Positions 20,878-31,104 of a stretch of DNA of 64,000 bases are shown here, piece by piece. How positions within the stretch are numbered: position 1 is the stretch's first letter; each line of letters begins with the position of its first letter. The notes beneath the pieces are model-generated. The model was not told the origin of the DNA and did not search any database. It saw nothing but the letters and a program-made list of their open reading frames with translations. The position numbers were made by a program, and so were the translations under genes. The stretch is from Verrucomicrobiia bacterium (GTDB taxonomy: Bacteria > Verrucomicrobiota > Verrucomicrobiia > Limisphaerales > JADLHS01). The DNA is taken from NCBI GenBank assembly GCA_026125285.1, contig JAHCLO010000008.1:124001-188000 (forward strand). Reading direction: 5' to 3'.

Positions 20878-23448
20878 TCAGCGTGTGAACGTCGCTTTCA
20901 CTCGCCGGGACTTGACCATGTAGGTGCTCCAAATTAGCGCAGCGAAAATCGCCCGGGTGATTTCCCGAACGGACGAGCCGTCCGAGTTCTCTACCAAATA
21001 TGGGATGTTCCGGCTTGTGACCTCATCCATCAGGAGGAAAGCGGCATTGAATACCATCATGGCAATGTAAACCTTGGGGAACAGCCTTCGCTTGGCGAAG
21101 AACAAGCAGATCACGAGAATATTCAGCCCGAGGATTCCAATGCTCCCCAACACCTCGAAGATGAGAAGTGGTGCGTACAACGGGTGATAGTGCTCACCTT
21201 GCGGGAGGGCGACGGCCTGCCAAGTATTCAAGGAAAAGAACCCTTCCCAGTATGATACGATGCCAGCCACATGCACGAAGGGGCCTATGCAGATTCCCAG
21301 TCCCACCAAAATCAGCCACCCGCCCAGGCCTTGAAGGTGTTGGTCCGTCAGCAGCGGAGGTGTCAGGTCCACCGGGGCAAGCTGGGCACGCCAGATCCAC
21401 ACCGAGCCGGCCAGGACTCCAACTGCACCGAACGCCGCGATCACCAACATCAACCAGTTAAGTTGCGCAAGAACTCCGCGAATACTCGTGTCCGGCCGGT
21501 AAAGCGTGTCGCCGAGGAGATTCTCCATCTTCTCCAGCTTCAGCAAGTAATCAGCCACGTTTTCCGCGGCCACTTCCGCCACCCGCGTCTCGCATTCATA
21601 TTGGAATCGCACCACCGAGCCGGAAGAATTTCGCCGATATCTGAAGGTGAAGGCCTCGTTCTCGACGGCTTCTTCCAGTTCCGGGATATTCCAGTCATCT
21701 TCGGGCATGTGAACAATGACCTCGTGTTCTTGCCTCATGGGGAAGGGAATCCGCAGTGGCCACGTGCGCAGGCGCGTTTTAGGATCAGTCAGGAGGCGGT
21801 GGAAGCTCTCCGCATAGAAATGTGCCTGCCACTGCTTGCGGGAATCATCCTGAGTCCACAGGTTCTTGATCTGATAGTTTTCGGTGATGGTCAGGATGTT
21901 CACTCTCCGAGCGTCAGACGTTTCTATGGGTTGTAACGATTCGATACCGGGATAGTAGCGTGCGTAGTAATTCAAATAATCGCTGGCGATTTCTTTCAGG
22001 TCGGTGCGGGCCAGTTGCTCACGCATGTCATCCGCCTTGGCCCCATAAAAGCTGGTTTTCACAGCAAGGGTCACGGGTGAATCGTAATCAGAAATCTTGA
22101 ACGTCGAGACTACCCGTTGTCGGGCATTCTCGACCCGTGGGGACGGCACATTCTCCATTGTGGAAACGCCCTCGCGGATGACGAGCGCCTGGCTCACCAG
22201 CGGCAAAGCGCGATTCTCCAATGTGCCGCCCTGGTGGCTGAGGGTGGGGTCCACCCAAATGACACGCCCGGCCAGATTCAGCTGCACGATCACGTGATTG
22301 AAGGCGAAAGGCGAAGGCAACCGCCGAGCTACGGCCTCGCGCGCCGATGTGTTCACAAATGCCGGCCATGCTTGCTGGTTCATTGCCCGGAGAATGGTGC
22401 AATACAACAGCGCCTTGCCCTTGCAATCGCCAAAGCGCTTCTGAAAGGTTTCGAATGGGTGGGTGGGCAGAAAGGAATGTGGACCAAGCTCAAGCCCGGT
22501 ATAACGCAAGTCATCTTGGATGAACTGTAGAGCCAGCAGAGCCCGCTCCTCCTCCGCCGACGCACCGGACTGCCATCGCTGGATGAACTCCTTGAGCTCT
22601 GGAGGGAGATTTGTTTCCGGGACCGAATACAGAGGCAGCGCCCATTCTACCACCTGTGACCAGTTCTCGAAATCGCTCAGTTCCAAGTACGGGTAAGGTT
22701 CGAAATCGGGCGGCGAATTGTCCTCGTACGCAATCGCTGCCAGGTTGCTATAATCCCAAACGTATTCGGTAAGCCCATTCGCCGTCGCCGTGGTGGGGGA
22801 CAACTCGGTGAGATGCTGCCGAACATGCAGGGGTTTGTCTGAAGGCCAGAGAAGTCTCAGGCGCTGGCGTTCCACGGCCAGGCTGCTTTGAACCGTGAGC
22901 CGAGTGGAGTAATGGTCGCCGATGATCGGATTCTCACCGCGGATGGTGTAGGAGTACTCAAGCGCGTCGCCCACCCGGAGGTCCTCCACGAACACGAGTG
23001 CGGTGTTGTCACCCGTGAACACATCCACGGCGAGTCCGCGCTCCGGCTGGATGATCTTGACCTTCGACGCGTCCAATCCATCCAGTGTCCTTCCTCCCCG
23101 GTGAATTCTAACCCGGTGCAGAATCAATTCCTGAAAACTAGCGTTGAAGGTGAACGTCAGATTGCCGGAGTCCTGCACGCCCGTTTCATTCTCCATGAGA
23201 AGGATGATGCGGGTAAAGCGCTCTCGGCGCTGCGGGTGTTCGTGTCGTTCGTACAAGACACAGCGGGTACCCTCGGATCGAAGATCTTTCAGCCCTTGGG
23301 TCGGTGTGCTCCATTCAACGACACGGACCCAATCTGGAGGCGGCGATATGGAGAACTGCGGCTGGCTGAGGGCTTGATACGTCATGGCGAACACGGCGAG
23401 CGCCACGCCTACCTGGTGCCGATTGAACTGGCTGGGCTTATGTTTCAT
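20878..23448 (-). CDS. DUF3857/transglutaminase-like protein with C-terminal DUF2569 membrane domain
   Basis: An 856-residue membrane-anchored protein. After a signal peptide (MKHKPSQFNRHQ, core to ALSQP) comes a DUF3857 beta domain. A transglutaminase-like core follows, with Cys in KRFGDCKGKALLY, His in PFAFNHVIV and Asp in RVIWVDPT, the complete catalytic triad pattern. A long beta region leads to a membrane segment (LMLVIAAFGAVGVLAGSVW). Four further helices begin LGGWLILVGLGICIGPF, which fits DUF2569. The active domain should face the periplasm. DUF3857-transglutaminase proteins are common in this phylum and Bacteroidota, but their substrate is not known. The ATG at 23448 gives a proper signal peptide. 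Confidence 0.82.
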   Translation of the reverse strand: MKHKPSQFNRHQVGVALAVFAMTYQALSQPQFSISPPPDWVRVVEWSTPTQGLKDLRSEGTRCVLYERHEHPQRRERFTRIILLMENETGVQDSGNLTFTFNASFQELILHRVRIHRGGRTLDGLDASKVKIIQPERGLAVDVFTGDNTALVFVEDLRVGDALEYSYTIRGENPIIGDHYSTRLTVQSSLAVERQRLRLLWPSDKPLHVRQHLTELSPTTATANGLTEYVWDYSNLAAIAYEDNSPPDFEPYPYLELSDFENWSQVVEWALPLYSVPETNLPPELKEFIQRWQSGASAEEERALLALQFIQDDLRYTGLELGPHSFLPTHPFETFQKRFGDCKGKALLYCTILRAMNQQAWPAFVNTSAREAVARRLPSPFAFNHVIVQLNLAGRVIWVDPTLSHQGGTLENRALPLVSQALVIREGVSTMENVPSPRVENARQRVVSTFKISDYDSPVTLAVKTSFYGAKADDMREQLARTDLKEIASDYLNYYARYYPGIESLQPIETSDARRVNILTITENYQIKNLWTQDDSRKQWQAHFYAESFHRLLTDPKTRLRTWPLRIPFPMRQEHEVIVHMPEDDWNIPELEEAVENEAFTFRYRRNSSGSVVRFQYECETRVAEVAAENVADYLLKLEKMENLLGDTLYRPDTSIRGVLAQLNWLMLVIAAFGAVGVLAGSVWIWRAQLAPVDLTPPLLTDQHLQGLGGWLILVGLGICIGPFVHVAGIVSYWEGFFSLNTWQAVALPQGEHYHPLYAPLLIFEVLGSIGILGLNILVICLFFAKRRLFPKVYIAMMVFNAAFLLMDEVTSRNIPYLVENSDGSSVREITRAIFAALIWSTYMVKSRRVKATFTR

Positions 23449-23836
23449 CGTTTGCTCGGCATACGACTGACAGCATGTCCGATGACCGGACTCTCTGCAA
23501 TCCTGATGCACCGCGCAAAGCGGTGAGGGAACTCAAAGGTCAAAAGCCTGGGGCGAAATCAGCCCGAAGAAATTCGCGCAATTAACCGGCAAGGAAATGC
23601 GCTTGAGGGGCTGGCGCACGGCCACCGTGTGGAATACGCCCCGCGTGCCGAGTCCACGCCTGCGCTCATTTGAATGAAGATTCCGGGCCAAATGATCCTC
23701 TGCAAGATTTGGCCATGCCAATCATCGAACCCCAACTGGAGTTCACTCCGCTTCCAATCGCCACGAAGCCAGCAAGGGCATAGCCGTTTTGCTCCGACCC
23801 ACAAGGCGCAGACTGCTGGCTCGAGCCGGAAAGCCT
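23449..23836. other. Intergenic region between ccsA and the DUF3857 gene
   Basis: About 390 bases with only short shadow frames. The part next to 23449 should hold the promoter of the DUF3857 gene. The part next to 23837 would hold the end of the cytochrome maturation operon, but no convincing hairpin plus T-tract was found. Confidence 0.4.
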
Positions 23837-25819
23837 TCAGGCTCCTGCGGGTGCGGGAGCGGCTTTGCCACCAGCGGGGCCGGAGGGTGAAGGCGATGCC
23901 GGAGCAATGCCCGGATAACTCTTCCACACCCGCAGAGGCAAAAAACCGAGAATAATGAAGCAAACTTGCGTGGCGTTGAAGATCATCAGCCATTTGAAGG
24001 CGGCGTCCATGAATCCGTAGCTGTGCAGCCCAATGCCCAGCATGTTGACGCCGAACCAGGAGAAAGCCGTGACCATGTTGCCGATGATGGCCAGAACCAT
24101 CAAACCACGTTCCTTGATGATCTTGCCCCAGCGCGCGTGCAGGATCACAGCACACCAGATCACGATCATCAACGCGCCGTTCTCCTTTGGATCCCAACCC
24201 CAGAAACGGCCCCAGGATTGATCGGCCCAGATGCCGCCGAGAACGGTGCCCACAAAACTAAACAACGTGGCGAAACAGATGATGCCATAGACCATTTTGG
24301 TCAGCACCACACCCACTTCACTCTTGCCGGCTTCCGCCGGCGCGGCCTTTGCCGGATCACCCGCCGTCAGTTTCTTTGAGAGCATGGGGGTGAACACGCC
24401 CAACACGATGAAGAGAATGGCCAGCAAGCCGGCCACAAACATGGCCGAGTAGCCCAGCGTGATGGTGACGACGTGGGTCGCCAGCCAGAAATTGGTATCC
24501 AGCACCGCGCGCATCATTTCCATGGTGTCGCCGCCGACGGCGAGGTTGTGGGCAATAATTAGCGTGATGAAACCGACGCACGCGGCCACCACACTGCCAA
24601 TGCCAATCCGGTAGATACGTTCGAGGAAAAGCCCTAGAATGACAGCGGCCCAGCCGATAAAGATGGCCGAGGAGTAAAGATTGGTCACCGGCGGACGGCC
24701 TTCGAGGACCATGCGGTAAACCAGGCCGATGGTGTGGATGATGCAGCCCACGACAATGATCCAATAGGCCGAACGCCGCAGGGCCTCAGACAGGTTGGCG
24801 AACATCCCGAACGTCAACAATGATCCCAGCGCCAGGATCAGGGCAAATACGTAAAGCACCATGGCGTCTAAAAACACCTGTGCGTGGTTGAAGAAGAACT
24901 CGTGGTTCGCTTTGCGCAACTCCGGCGCGAAATCCTTCGCCAGCCAGCCGCGGTATTCCTCCACCGCGCGATTGAACGACGCGGGATCATTCTGCCGGTA
25001 GGCTGACACCATGGTCGCGTAGTATGTCGCGGCCGGAGGCAGGCCGTGCTGGTGGTGCAAGCCGTCCAATAATCCCTGGCCCATGTTTAGCCACTTCTCC
25101 CGGCCTTCTTCGGGATGGGGCGAAGGGATGGTCAGCGGCAGGGCAAAACGCGCCACGGAATCGTAGCCCGACATGAAACGGAGCAGGCGATCGAATGCCG
25201 CCTTGTCAAACTCCTTGCCCGCCTCGCGGGCGCGCACCGCGGCGACGCCCGGCGCAATGCTCGTCTCGTAGGCGCTAACCTCGGCGGCGAAATCATCTGT
25301 GTTCGGCGGTTTCAAACTGAGCTTGAGCCGTTGATACAACGCCGTGGCGCTGTAAAGCTTCATCAGTTCCCGCTCGAATGGCGTGCGGTTTGCCGCCTCG
25401 ATCTTCTGGATGCGCTCCGCCTGACGGCCAATCTCGTCATACTGCGGTCGAATCTCCGTGAACGTGTAGTATTTTTGCTCCTCGGTCAGTTTGAGCAGGC
25501 TGATCAGTTCCACGTTGTCTATGCGGAAGATTTTCCGGTCGTCAGCCTGCTCGGGTTTCATCAGCACTTCGACGAGCCAGTCGCGGGCAGGCAGTTTACG
25601 GGAGCGGCCGTTCTCCTCCACGGGCACGGTTTGCCGGGCGCGAATCTGGAGCAGAGAATTGCGAGCGACGGAGTCGAAGGGCTGGAAGCGGCCGTTCATA
25701 AGCACCGGCAGCTTGGCAAACTCGTCGGTTTTGAAACCGGTCTGCTTCGACGGGCGCAGCGTGGACAACGCCCAACCGGCCATTACAACGGTGAGAATCC
25801 AGGGAAGCCATTTCTTCAT
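23837..25819 (-). CDS. ccsA: Cytochrome c maturation protein CcsA (CcmC/CcsA family)
   Basis: A 660-residue multi-spanning protein that, with ResB, delivers heme across the membrane and attaches it to c-type cytochromes (system II). The WWD heme-binding motif is present as WADQSWGRFWGWDPKENGALM, within about eight membrane helices. Conserved histidines occur in LATHVVTITLG and in HARWGK. An unusually long N-terminal region of ~320 residues between the first helix and the CcsA core looks soluble. Its start ATG overlaps the resB stop as ATGA (25819-25816), implying translational coupling. This is the third gene of the lipoprotein-resB-ccsA operon. A longer start at 25918 would run deep into resB and is rejected. 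Confidence 0.9.
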   Translation of the reverse strand: MKKWLPWILTVVMAGWALSTLRPSKQTGFKTDEFAKLPVLMNGRFQPFDSVARNSLLQIRARQTVPVEENGRSRKLPARDWLVEVLMKPEQADDRKIFRIDNVELISLLKLTEEQKYYTFTEIRPQYDEIGRQAERIQKIEAANRTPFERELMKLYSATALYQRLKLSLKPPNTDDFAAEVSAYETSIAPGVAAVRAREAGKEFDKAAFDRLLRFMSGYDSVARFALPLTIPSPHPEEGREKWLNMGQGLLDGLHHQHGLPPAATYYATMVSAYRQNDPASFNRAVEEYRGWLAKDFAPELRKANHEFFFNHAQVFLDAMVLYVFALILALGSLLTFGMFANLSEALRRSAYWIIVVGCIIHTIGLVYRMVLEGRPPVTNLYSSAIFIGWAAVILGLFLERIYRIGIGSVVAACVGFITLIIAHNLAVGGDTMEMMRAVLDTNFWLATHVVTITLGYSAMFVAGLLAILFIVLGVFTPMLSKKLTAGDPAKAAPAEAGKSEVGVVLTKMVYGIICFATLFSFVGTVLGGIWADQSWGRFWGWDPKENGALMIVIWCAVILHARWGKIIKERGLMVLAIIGNMVTAFSWFGVNMLGIGLHSYGFMDAAFKWLMIFNATQVCFIILGFLPLRVWKSYPGIAPASPSPSGPAGGKAAPAPAGA

Positions 25820-26961
25820 GTTGCCAACCTCCGTTTGAGAAAGGGAACCAAGTGCATCAGAAACTGAATCGTCAGGCCGATGGAAACCAGCACGCAGGAG
25901 AAATAAGGCGTGAGCCAACTGGGATTGCGCACGACTTGCAGGTAACTGCCCTGATCATCCGTGTCGAAGCTGGATTGATAATAAGTTTCACCCCAGTAAC
26001 GCAGCGGATTGTTCATGTAGATCAACACTTCGCGCTTCTCGCCCGTCTCCGGGCGATTCAAGATCACCCGGCTGGAGAAATTCTTGGGAATCTGCGTGCC
26101 GGGATACCGGTCGTGGGTGAATTCCAGCAGGTGCATGCTGAAGGGCTTGTAGTAACGCACCGGCCGCATGGAGATTTCATAAGTGCGATCTCCGTACTGG
26201 AACGATTGGGGCCGCGCGATGTGCGCTGAAGCCAGGTACGACTGCGGCGACCCTTCCGGACCGGAAATCTCAACAACGGCAGTGGGCACGTCCCGCCGGT
26301 CCATCATGGTTTCGTGCGGCAGTTCCCTCATCCAGACGCCTTCGCCGATCCCTTTCACGCCTTTCACGGGCTGGAAACCGGGCTCCTCGCGCTGCTTGAG
26401 TTCAGAGTTGGCGAAGAAAGTTGTGGCCTTGAGCGTGAAGGGCAGTTCGGGATGTTTGATCTCGTCCTGTTTGCTCAATCGCCGGTGGGAAATTGCCACC
26501 TGCTTCTCCAAATCCCTGTCTGTCACGTCCACCACAGCCAGTTCAAAGCTCCGGCTGGCTTCGGAATAGTTCTTGGTTTCCCCCTCGCGCAGATGCAGCG
26601 TGCTTTCGACGGATAAGAAATCCGTGAGCAATTGTCCCACGAGCAAGAGCACCACGCCAAAGTGGATGAAGACGATGCCTATTTTCTTCTTGCTCGGCCG
26701 ATAATAGCGCGTGTGGGCCGCGAGCAGGTTGATGAGCAGCAAGCCCCCGATGAGATAGCCACCGGGAAAGATCGGGATTTGCCAGTCCGAGCCTTCCGGA
26801 CTCCAAAAGACAAAGAAGCTGCGGAAGAAATCGTTCTGCGCCTTGTAGAGTCCGAGTGTCACTTGCGCGAGGGTGCCCCAGAAAACGAGGATCATGCCCA
26901 GCGACAGCAACACTATGGTCAGTCGAAGCGACGTGAATATCTTGATCAGCCGGTCCAGCAT
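25816..26961 (-). CDS. resB: Cytochrome c biogenesis protein ResB
   Basis: A 381-residue ResB family protein, partner of CcsA in system II cytochrome c assembly. Hydrophobic segments lie near residues 12-35 (LTIVLLSLGMILVFWGTL), 65-82 (GGYLIGGLLLINLLAAH), 94-112 and at the C-terminus (LVSIGLTIQFLMHL). The large extracytoplasmic beta domain between them ends in LRYWGETYYQSSF, a typical ResB block. The gene is shorter than many ResB proteins but has all the parts. It begins one base after the stop of the lipoprotein gene and overlaps ccsA by four bases. Confidence 0.9.
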   Translation of the reverse strand: MLDRLIKIFTSLRLTIVLLSLGMILVFWGTLAQVTLGLYKAQNDFFRSFFVFWSPEGSDWQIPIFPGGYLIGGLLLINLLAAHTRYYRPSKKKIGIVFIHFGVVLLLVGQLLTDFLSVESTLHLREGETKNYSEASRSFELAVVDVTDRDLEKQVAISHRRLSKQDEIKHPELPFTLKATTFFANSELKQREEPGFQPVKGVKGIGEGVWMRELPHETMMDRRDVPTAVVEISGPEGSPQSYLASAHIARPQSFQYGDRTYEISMRPVRYYKPFSMHLLEFTHDRYPGTQIPKNFSSRVILNRPETGEKREVLIYMNNPLRYWGETYYQSSFDTDDQGSYLQVVRNPSWLTPYFSCVLVSIGLTIQFLMHLVPFLKRRLAT

Positions 26962-26962
26962 G

Positions 26963-28108
26963 TCAGTACCTCACAGTTTCCGCGAACGTCGTAAATTTGG
27001 CTCGCTCCGCTTCCACCAGTTGGCGGTCGCCGGCGATTTTGTAGAACCAGGTTTGTCCCGGGCGCGGCACCATGGCGCCGAGCACCAGAGCGGGCCGACC
27101 GGTGTTCAAATCGGTGCCGCTCAATTCCACATACGACAACTCGTTCCCACCAGCCTGGACCTTCTTGACGGAACTACTGATTTCCGCACCGGGTACCTGA
27201 CTGAGCCCAAGTTGGGCGCGCCAACGATTCACGTTAGGCACCAACCCGCCTCCATCGCCGCTGGACATGCTGACGTTGATTTCCGCCCGGGCATTGCCTT
27301 CACCCGTGACGACGAATTTGGCCACGAGGAACTGTCCGCCTGGAATTTCCTGCCAGCCTTCGGGCACGGTCCACGCCGGTTTGCCGTCGCTTCCACCGGT
27401 GGCAGCCGCGGTAGCCGAGGACGCAGTGGTCGCGGGTGTCGCCGGAGTTGGTGCTTCGAAGCTTACCGACTTGAGAAACTCAACGAACGCGGGTTTCTGC
27501 TCAGTGACCTGCGAATCCTCGCCCGCCATCTTGAAAAACCAACTGGTGGCGCCGCGCGTCAATACGGCGACGAGCATCCGTCCATGCAGCTTGTCATCCA
27601 AGATTGGGCCTTCGCTGGCCATTTCAAATAGCCTACCCGTCTCGCCGCCGATGGTGGCGGCTTGCGCGAGGTTGGCGGCTTCGCTCTCACCCACGGACGG
27701 AAGCTGCATTTGAGCTCGCCACATGTTGACCAGTTCAACCTCCTGCCCGGTCGTCGGCAATGGAATCACGGAGACATCCGCAGCCTGGCCGTCCTTGCCC
27801 GGAATCGAGAAGCTAGCGGATCGCATCGCGCTGGCGGGTCGCTCCTCCCAGCCGCTGGGCAAGGCATACTGGATTTTCGGCGTGGCGGCGCTGATGTCTG
27901 GGTGACCGGGGGGCATTTGTCCCCGGCCGTGCGCCGCATGGGCTGCCGCCATGGCATCCGGGGACTCCTTCGCGACTTTATAGACTTTGATCTCGTCGCG
28001 TCCGCAACCAGACAACATGACCAGGGAGGAGAGAGCCACCGCTGCTGCCAGCCCCGTGGAGAGGCACCGCCACGGAGGCTCCATTTGAGATACTGTAGTT
28101 TCGACCAT
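26963..28108 (-). CDS. Lipoprotein with two tandem copies of one domain
   Basis: A 381-residue lipoprotein: a hydrophobic leader is followed by the lipobox LSGC. The mature part contains the same unit twice. The first copy runs from YALPSGWEERPASAMRSASF to FVEFLKSVSF, the second from WTVPEGWQEIPGGQFLVAKF to FTTFAETVRY. They share NMWRAQMQLPSV / NRWRAQLGLSQV and SWFFKMAGED / TWFYKIAGDR. I do not know a reaction for it. As first gene of the resB-ccsA operon it may help cytochrome c assembly on the outer face of the membrane (inference from context). ATG at 28084 is an equally good start. Confidence 0.75.
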   Translation of the reverse strand: MVETTVSQMEPPWRCLSTGLAAAVALSSLVMLSGCGRDEIKVYKVAKESPDAMAAAHAAHGRGQMPPGHPDISAATPKIQYALPSGWEERPASAMRSASFSIPGKDGQAADVSVIPLPTTGQEVELVNMWRAQMQLPSVGESEAANLAQAATIGGETGRLFEMASEGPILDDKLHGRMLVAVLTRGATSWFFKMAGEDSQVTEQKPAFVEFLKSVSFEAPTPATPATTASSATAAATGGSDGKPAWTVPEGWQEIPGGQFLVAKFVVTGEGNARAEINVSMSSGDGGGLVPNVNRWRAQLGLSQVPGAEISSSVKKVQAGGNELSYVELSGTDLNTGRPALVLGAMVPRPGQTWFYKIAGDRQLVEAERAKFTTFAETVRY

Positions 28109-28322
28109 ATTGGTTCAGTTTCAGCGTATCACTGGGCTACAAATGCCCATTTCGGAGCGCAGTGTCGTTGCCCAAGCGCAGAACCGCTTCACCGATTTCG
28201 TGATTTAATCAACATTTTTTGGCCTGGGCAAAGCCATTTCGGAACAGTAACGCGGTTTGTTGAAAGTTCAACCGGCGTCCGTGGCGCGGCTGAATCAGTG
28301 TCTGAAGCCCAAGCCCGCAGGC

Positions 28323-29822
28323 TTACCCGACGCCCATGCCGAGCAGGAATTCAATATTGCTCCCGGTTTTCTTCAATTTGCCGAGCAATAACTCCATCGC
28401 CTCCACCGGCGGCACTCCCGTCAGGGCGCGACGCAACAGCACGATTTTGTTCAGTTCGTCCGGGTGATAGAGCAACTCTTCCTTGCGCGTCCCGGAGCGT
28501 TCAATGTTGATGGAGGGGAAAATGCGGCGATCCACCAGCGCCCGATCCAGATGCACCTCCATGTTGCCGGTCCCCTTGAACTCTTCAAAGATAACCTCAT
28601 CCATGCGTGATCCGGTATCCACCAGCGCCGTCGCCATGATCGTGAGCGAACCGCCCTCCTCGATGTTGCGGGCCGCGCCAAAGAATCGTTTGGGTTTGTG
28701 CAGCGCATTGGCGTCCACGCCGCCGGACAAAATCTTGCCGGAGTGCGGCTGCACCGTGTTGTAGGCGCGGGCCAGCCGCGTGATGGAATCCAGCAGAATC
28801 ACCACGTCGCGTTTGTGCTCGATCATGCGCTTGGCCTTCTCACTGACCATTTCCGCGACCTGCACGTGGCGTTCAGGCGGTTCGTCGAACGTGGAACTGA
28901 TGACTTCCGCGCCTTTGCAGGTGCGCTCCATGTCCGTGACTTCCTCGGGCCGCTCGTCAATCAGGAGAATGAACAAGTACGACTCTGGATTATTCCGAAG
29001 AATCGCGTTGGCGAGCTTCTGCATGAGCACAGTTTTTCCGGTGCGCGGCGGGGCAACGATCAAGCCGCGCGTGCCCTTGCCGATGGGGCAAACCAGGTCC
29101 AGGACGCGCGTGCTCAACTCCTCGGGCACGGTTTCCAGGATGAACCGTTTGTCTGGAAACAACGGCGTGAGGTTGTCGAAATGCGTCTTCTCCTTGGCCT
29201 TGTCCGGGTCTTCGCCATCCACGCCTTCGACCTTGAGGAGCGCAAAGAATTTCTCCTTTTCCTTGGGCGGACGAATCTGGCCGGCCACCAGGTTGCCCGT
29301 CTGCAAATCAAACCGGCGGATTTGTGACGGCGAAACATAAATGTCCTCCGGACACGGCAGATAATTAAAACTTTGCGAGCGCAGAAACCCGAAGCCCTCG
29401 GGCAACACCTCCAGCACGCCTTCGGAGAACAAGACCCCCGCGCGTTCCGCGTTCTTCTGAAGAATGTGGAAAATAACCTCGTGCTTGCGCATCGTGCCGA
29501 AGTTTTCCACGCCCAACTCGCGTGCCATGTTGTTCAAGTCCGTCATGGACATCGCCTGCAACTTCGCAATGTTCAGGGAAGTGGCAATGCGGTCGCGCTG
29601 TTCGGTGGCCCGCGGTGCCGGCTTCAATTCTTCCACTGCTTCCACCGGCGTCGTGGGCGGGCGCAGATCGCCGGAAGACGGTTCCGCCACCTCGGGGACC
29701 GCCTCGGTGGGCGTGATTGGGAGCGTGGCCTCCACCTCGGTTATGGTTTCGGGCGCTGCCGGGGCCGGAGCTTTGGATTTGGCCGCTTTGGTTTTGGGCT
29801 TCTTGGTACTGACTCTTGCCAT
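28323..29822 (-). CDS. rho: Transcription termination factor Rho
   Basis: A 499-residue RNA-dependent ATPase/helicase that ends transcription. The RNA-binding N-terminal domain shows [20 protein letters not shown] and GFGFLRS. The motor domain has Walker [14 protein letters not shown], Walker [18 protein letters not shown] and the Q/R-loop region [26 protein letters not shown]. An Ala/Pro/Glu-rich extension of about 75 residues precedes the core, as in many high-GC and PVC bacteria. It is transcribed alone; the next gene in the same direction starts 214 bases downstream of its stop. Confidence 0.96.
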   Translation of the reverse strand: MARVSTKKPKTKAAKSKAPAPAAPETITEVEATLPITPTEAVPEVAEPSSGDLRPPTTPVEAVEELKPAPRATEQRDRIATSLNIAKLQAMSMTDLNNMARELGVENFGTMRKHEVIFHILQKNAERAGVLFSEGVLEVLPEGFGFLRSQSFNYLPCPEDIYVSPSQIRRFDLQTGNLVAGQIRPPKEKEKFFALLKVEGVDGEDPDKAKEKTHFDNLTPLFPDKRFILETVPEELSTRVLDLVCPIGKGTRGLIVAPPRTGKTVLMQKLANAILRNNPESYLFILLIDERPEEVTDMERTCKGAEVISSTFDEPPERHVQVAEMVSEKAKRMIEHKRDVVILLDSITRLARAYNTVQPHSGKILSGGVDANALHKPKRFFGAARNIEEGGSLTIMATALVDTGSRMDEVIFEEFKGTGNMEVHLDRALVDRRIFPSINIERSGTRKEELLYHPDELNKIVLLRRALTGVPPVEAMELLLGKLKKTGSNIEFLLGMGVG

Positions 29823-30313
29823 AAATTGCTTTGGTTAAAATTATATCATCGTCCGGCGAGATTTCTGGGGCCGTCGGAATGAGTCCAACTGCTTTGACGC
29901 CCCGCGGCTCGATTGGTTCAAATTGGAATCAGTAGCCACACGTGGCATGCTGAGGACACCGCGCCTCAGTACGGCAAGGGGAATCTCACAGTTAACTCGC
30001 GAACACGTTGGCGCAGTGGCCTGAACCTGTCAAGGGCGTTAATCAGGGCGTTAATCAGGTTCAGCGGGGATGCGCGCATCCTTCCCGGCTCGAACTGGGT
30101 TTGTCCGGCAGAGCGCAACCTCGGCGCCGATTCGTAGCCGGCTTCGGATACGGCAAACCCGCACAGCCAACCAGACGCCGCCGTTCCGTTGCTGAAGCTT
30201 CGGGGGACGCGCTCATCCCTGGACTCCAGAGTTCGCCTATCTCTTCACCTGGTTTCGTCGAAATCAGGTTTGACTGGGCTTGGACTGGTTTAGCCGGGGC
30301 GTTAAGACCCTGC
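29823..30313. other. Intergenic region upstream of rho
   Basis: Nearly 500 bases without a credible gene. It contains a perfect 12-base tandem duplication (AGGGCGTTAATC twice at about 30033-30056). The rho promoter should lie near 29823-29900. The stretch runs into the degraded restriction-modification DNA described next. Confidence 0.45.
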
Positions 30314-30541
30314 GGCAGCGGCCACGGCGTCAATTCTCACGATGGCGTCTTTCGACAACCGAATGTCGCTGGCCCCAGCCCCATCAGGGCGACATCTTTG
30401 TAAAAACCGCCCCCCCAAAAAGGAATTCCCCAACTCCGTCAGGAACGGCATCGTCCGATGATGTCGCTCCCCCGGAGCTACGACGTTTTGCGGCGGCGGA
30501 TGCTACAACGATGTCGCGCCTGGCGACGCTGGCCGAAGCGT
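30314..30541 (-). repeat. Degraded copy of the MmeI-like C-terminal segment (direct repeat copy 1)
   Basis: About 225 bases matching 31724-31951 in the same orientation, by eye at roughly 80-85% with small gaps. It would encode the same SVARRDIVVASAAAKRRSS segment but then hits stops. It includes palindromes of the same family, GCTCC-CCC-GGAGC at 30466-30478 and a GCCCC-GGGGC-like one at about 30377. Confidence 0.7.
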
Positions 30542-31104
30542 TAGCGCGTATTTCCGTCTCCGCTGGCTGCGAGCGTCTTCACAAGCTGCGCGGCGTGGCG
30601 CGTGGCGGCGCCATGCGTCGCCACGCCGGCGGCTTCCAGTCGCTCGAACTGCGGATGGGCAAAGATCAGGCCGGTGACGGCTTTCCCGGCATCATCCGCG
30701 TCCAGCGCCTTCGCCTCCCAGAGCAATTCCACCACGCCGCGATGACACTTGAGAAAACGCTCCCAGCCATGACGGGAGGCGTACTGGGTTTTACAGAACG
30801 ATTCCAGCCGCCAGCCCGGCACACCCGCGAACCGGCACAGACCGATGCGCATGCTTTCGCAACCGTCGCCGGGCGTGGCCTGGAACAACCAGCCCTCCAG
30901 CGGCGGCAGGCAATCGGCAAACCGCTTTGCTCCCGGCGGCCGGTAGCGGATGAATTCGCAATCCCGGCCCAGCCTGACCCATTTCCCCACTTCCTCGAAG
31001 TCCAGCGCGTGCGCCTTGGCGCGCAGTGGCGTGAGCAGTTTCTTGATCCCGCCGAGGTCCAATTTGCGGCGCGTGCTGAACGTGTAACCAATGGTGAGTC
31101 CCAT
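30541..31104 (-). CDS. Conserved hypothetical protein (MGLTI-type)
   Basis: A 187-residue soluble protein starting MGLTIGYTFST at 31104. Proteins beginning MGLTI(H/G)(W/Y), with an LRxxAxxLxFxEV helix about 30 residues on (here LRAKAHALDFEEVGKWVRLG), are known to me as an uncharacterised family in this phylum. That supports a real gene. A Trp/Phe-rich middle and an EEL-like acidic helix region follow. No signal or membrane segment is seen. It lies between two copies of a segment from the broken restriction-modification gene, so it may be cargo that moved with that DNA. The function is unknown. Confidence 0.6.
   Translation of the reverse strand: MGLTIGYTFSTRRKLDLGGIKKLLTPLRAKAHALDFEEVGKWVRLGRDCEFIRYRPPGAKRFADCLPPLEGWLFQATPGDGCESMRIGLCRFAGVPGWRLESFCKTQYASRHGWERFLKCHRGVVELLWEAKALDADDAGKAVTGLIFAHPQFERLEAAGVATHGAATRHAAQLVKTLAASGDGNTR

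Noticed and set aside
28311..28324. Terminator after rho (AAGCC-CGCA-GGCTT)
   Set aside because: Five-bp stem that overlaps the stop codon and has no T-tract.
29823..30313. tRNA or small RNA gene upstream of rho
   Set aside because: No cloverleaf, no GTTCRA arm in the right setting, and no terminator were found.
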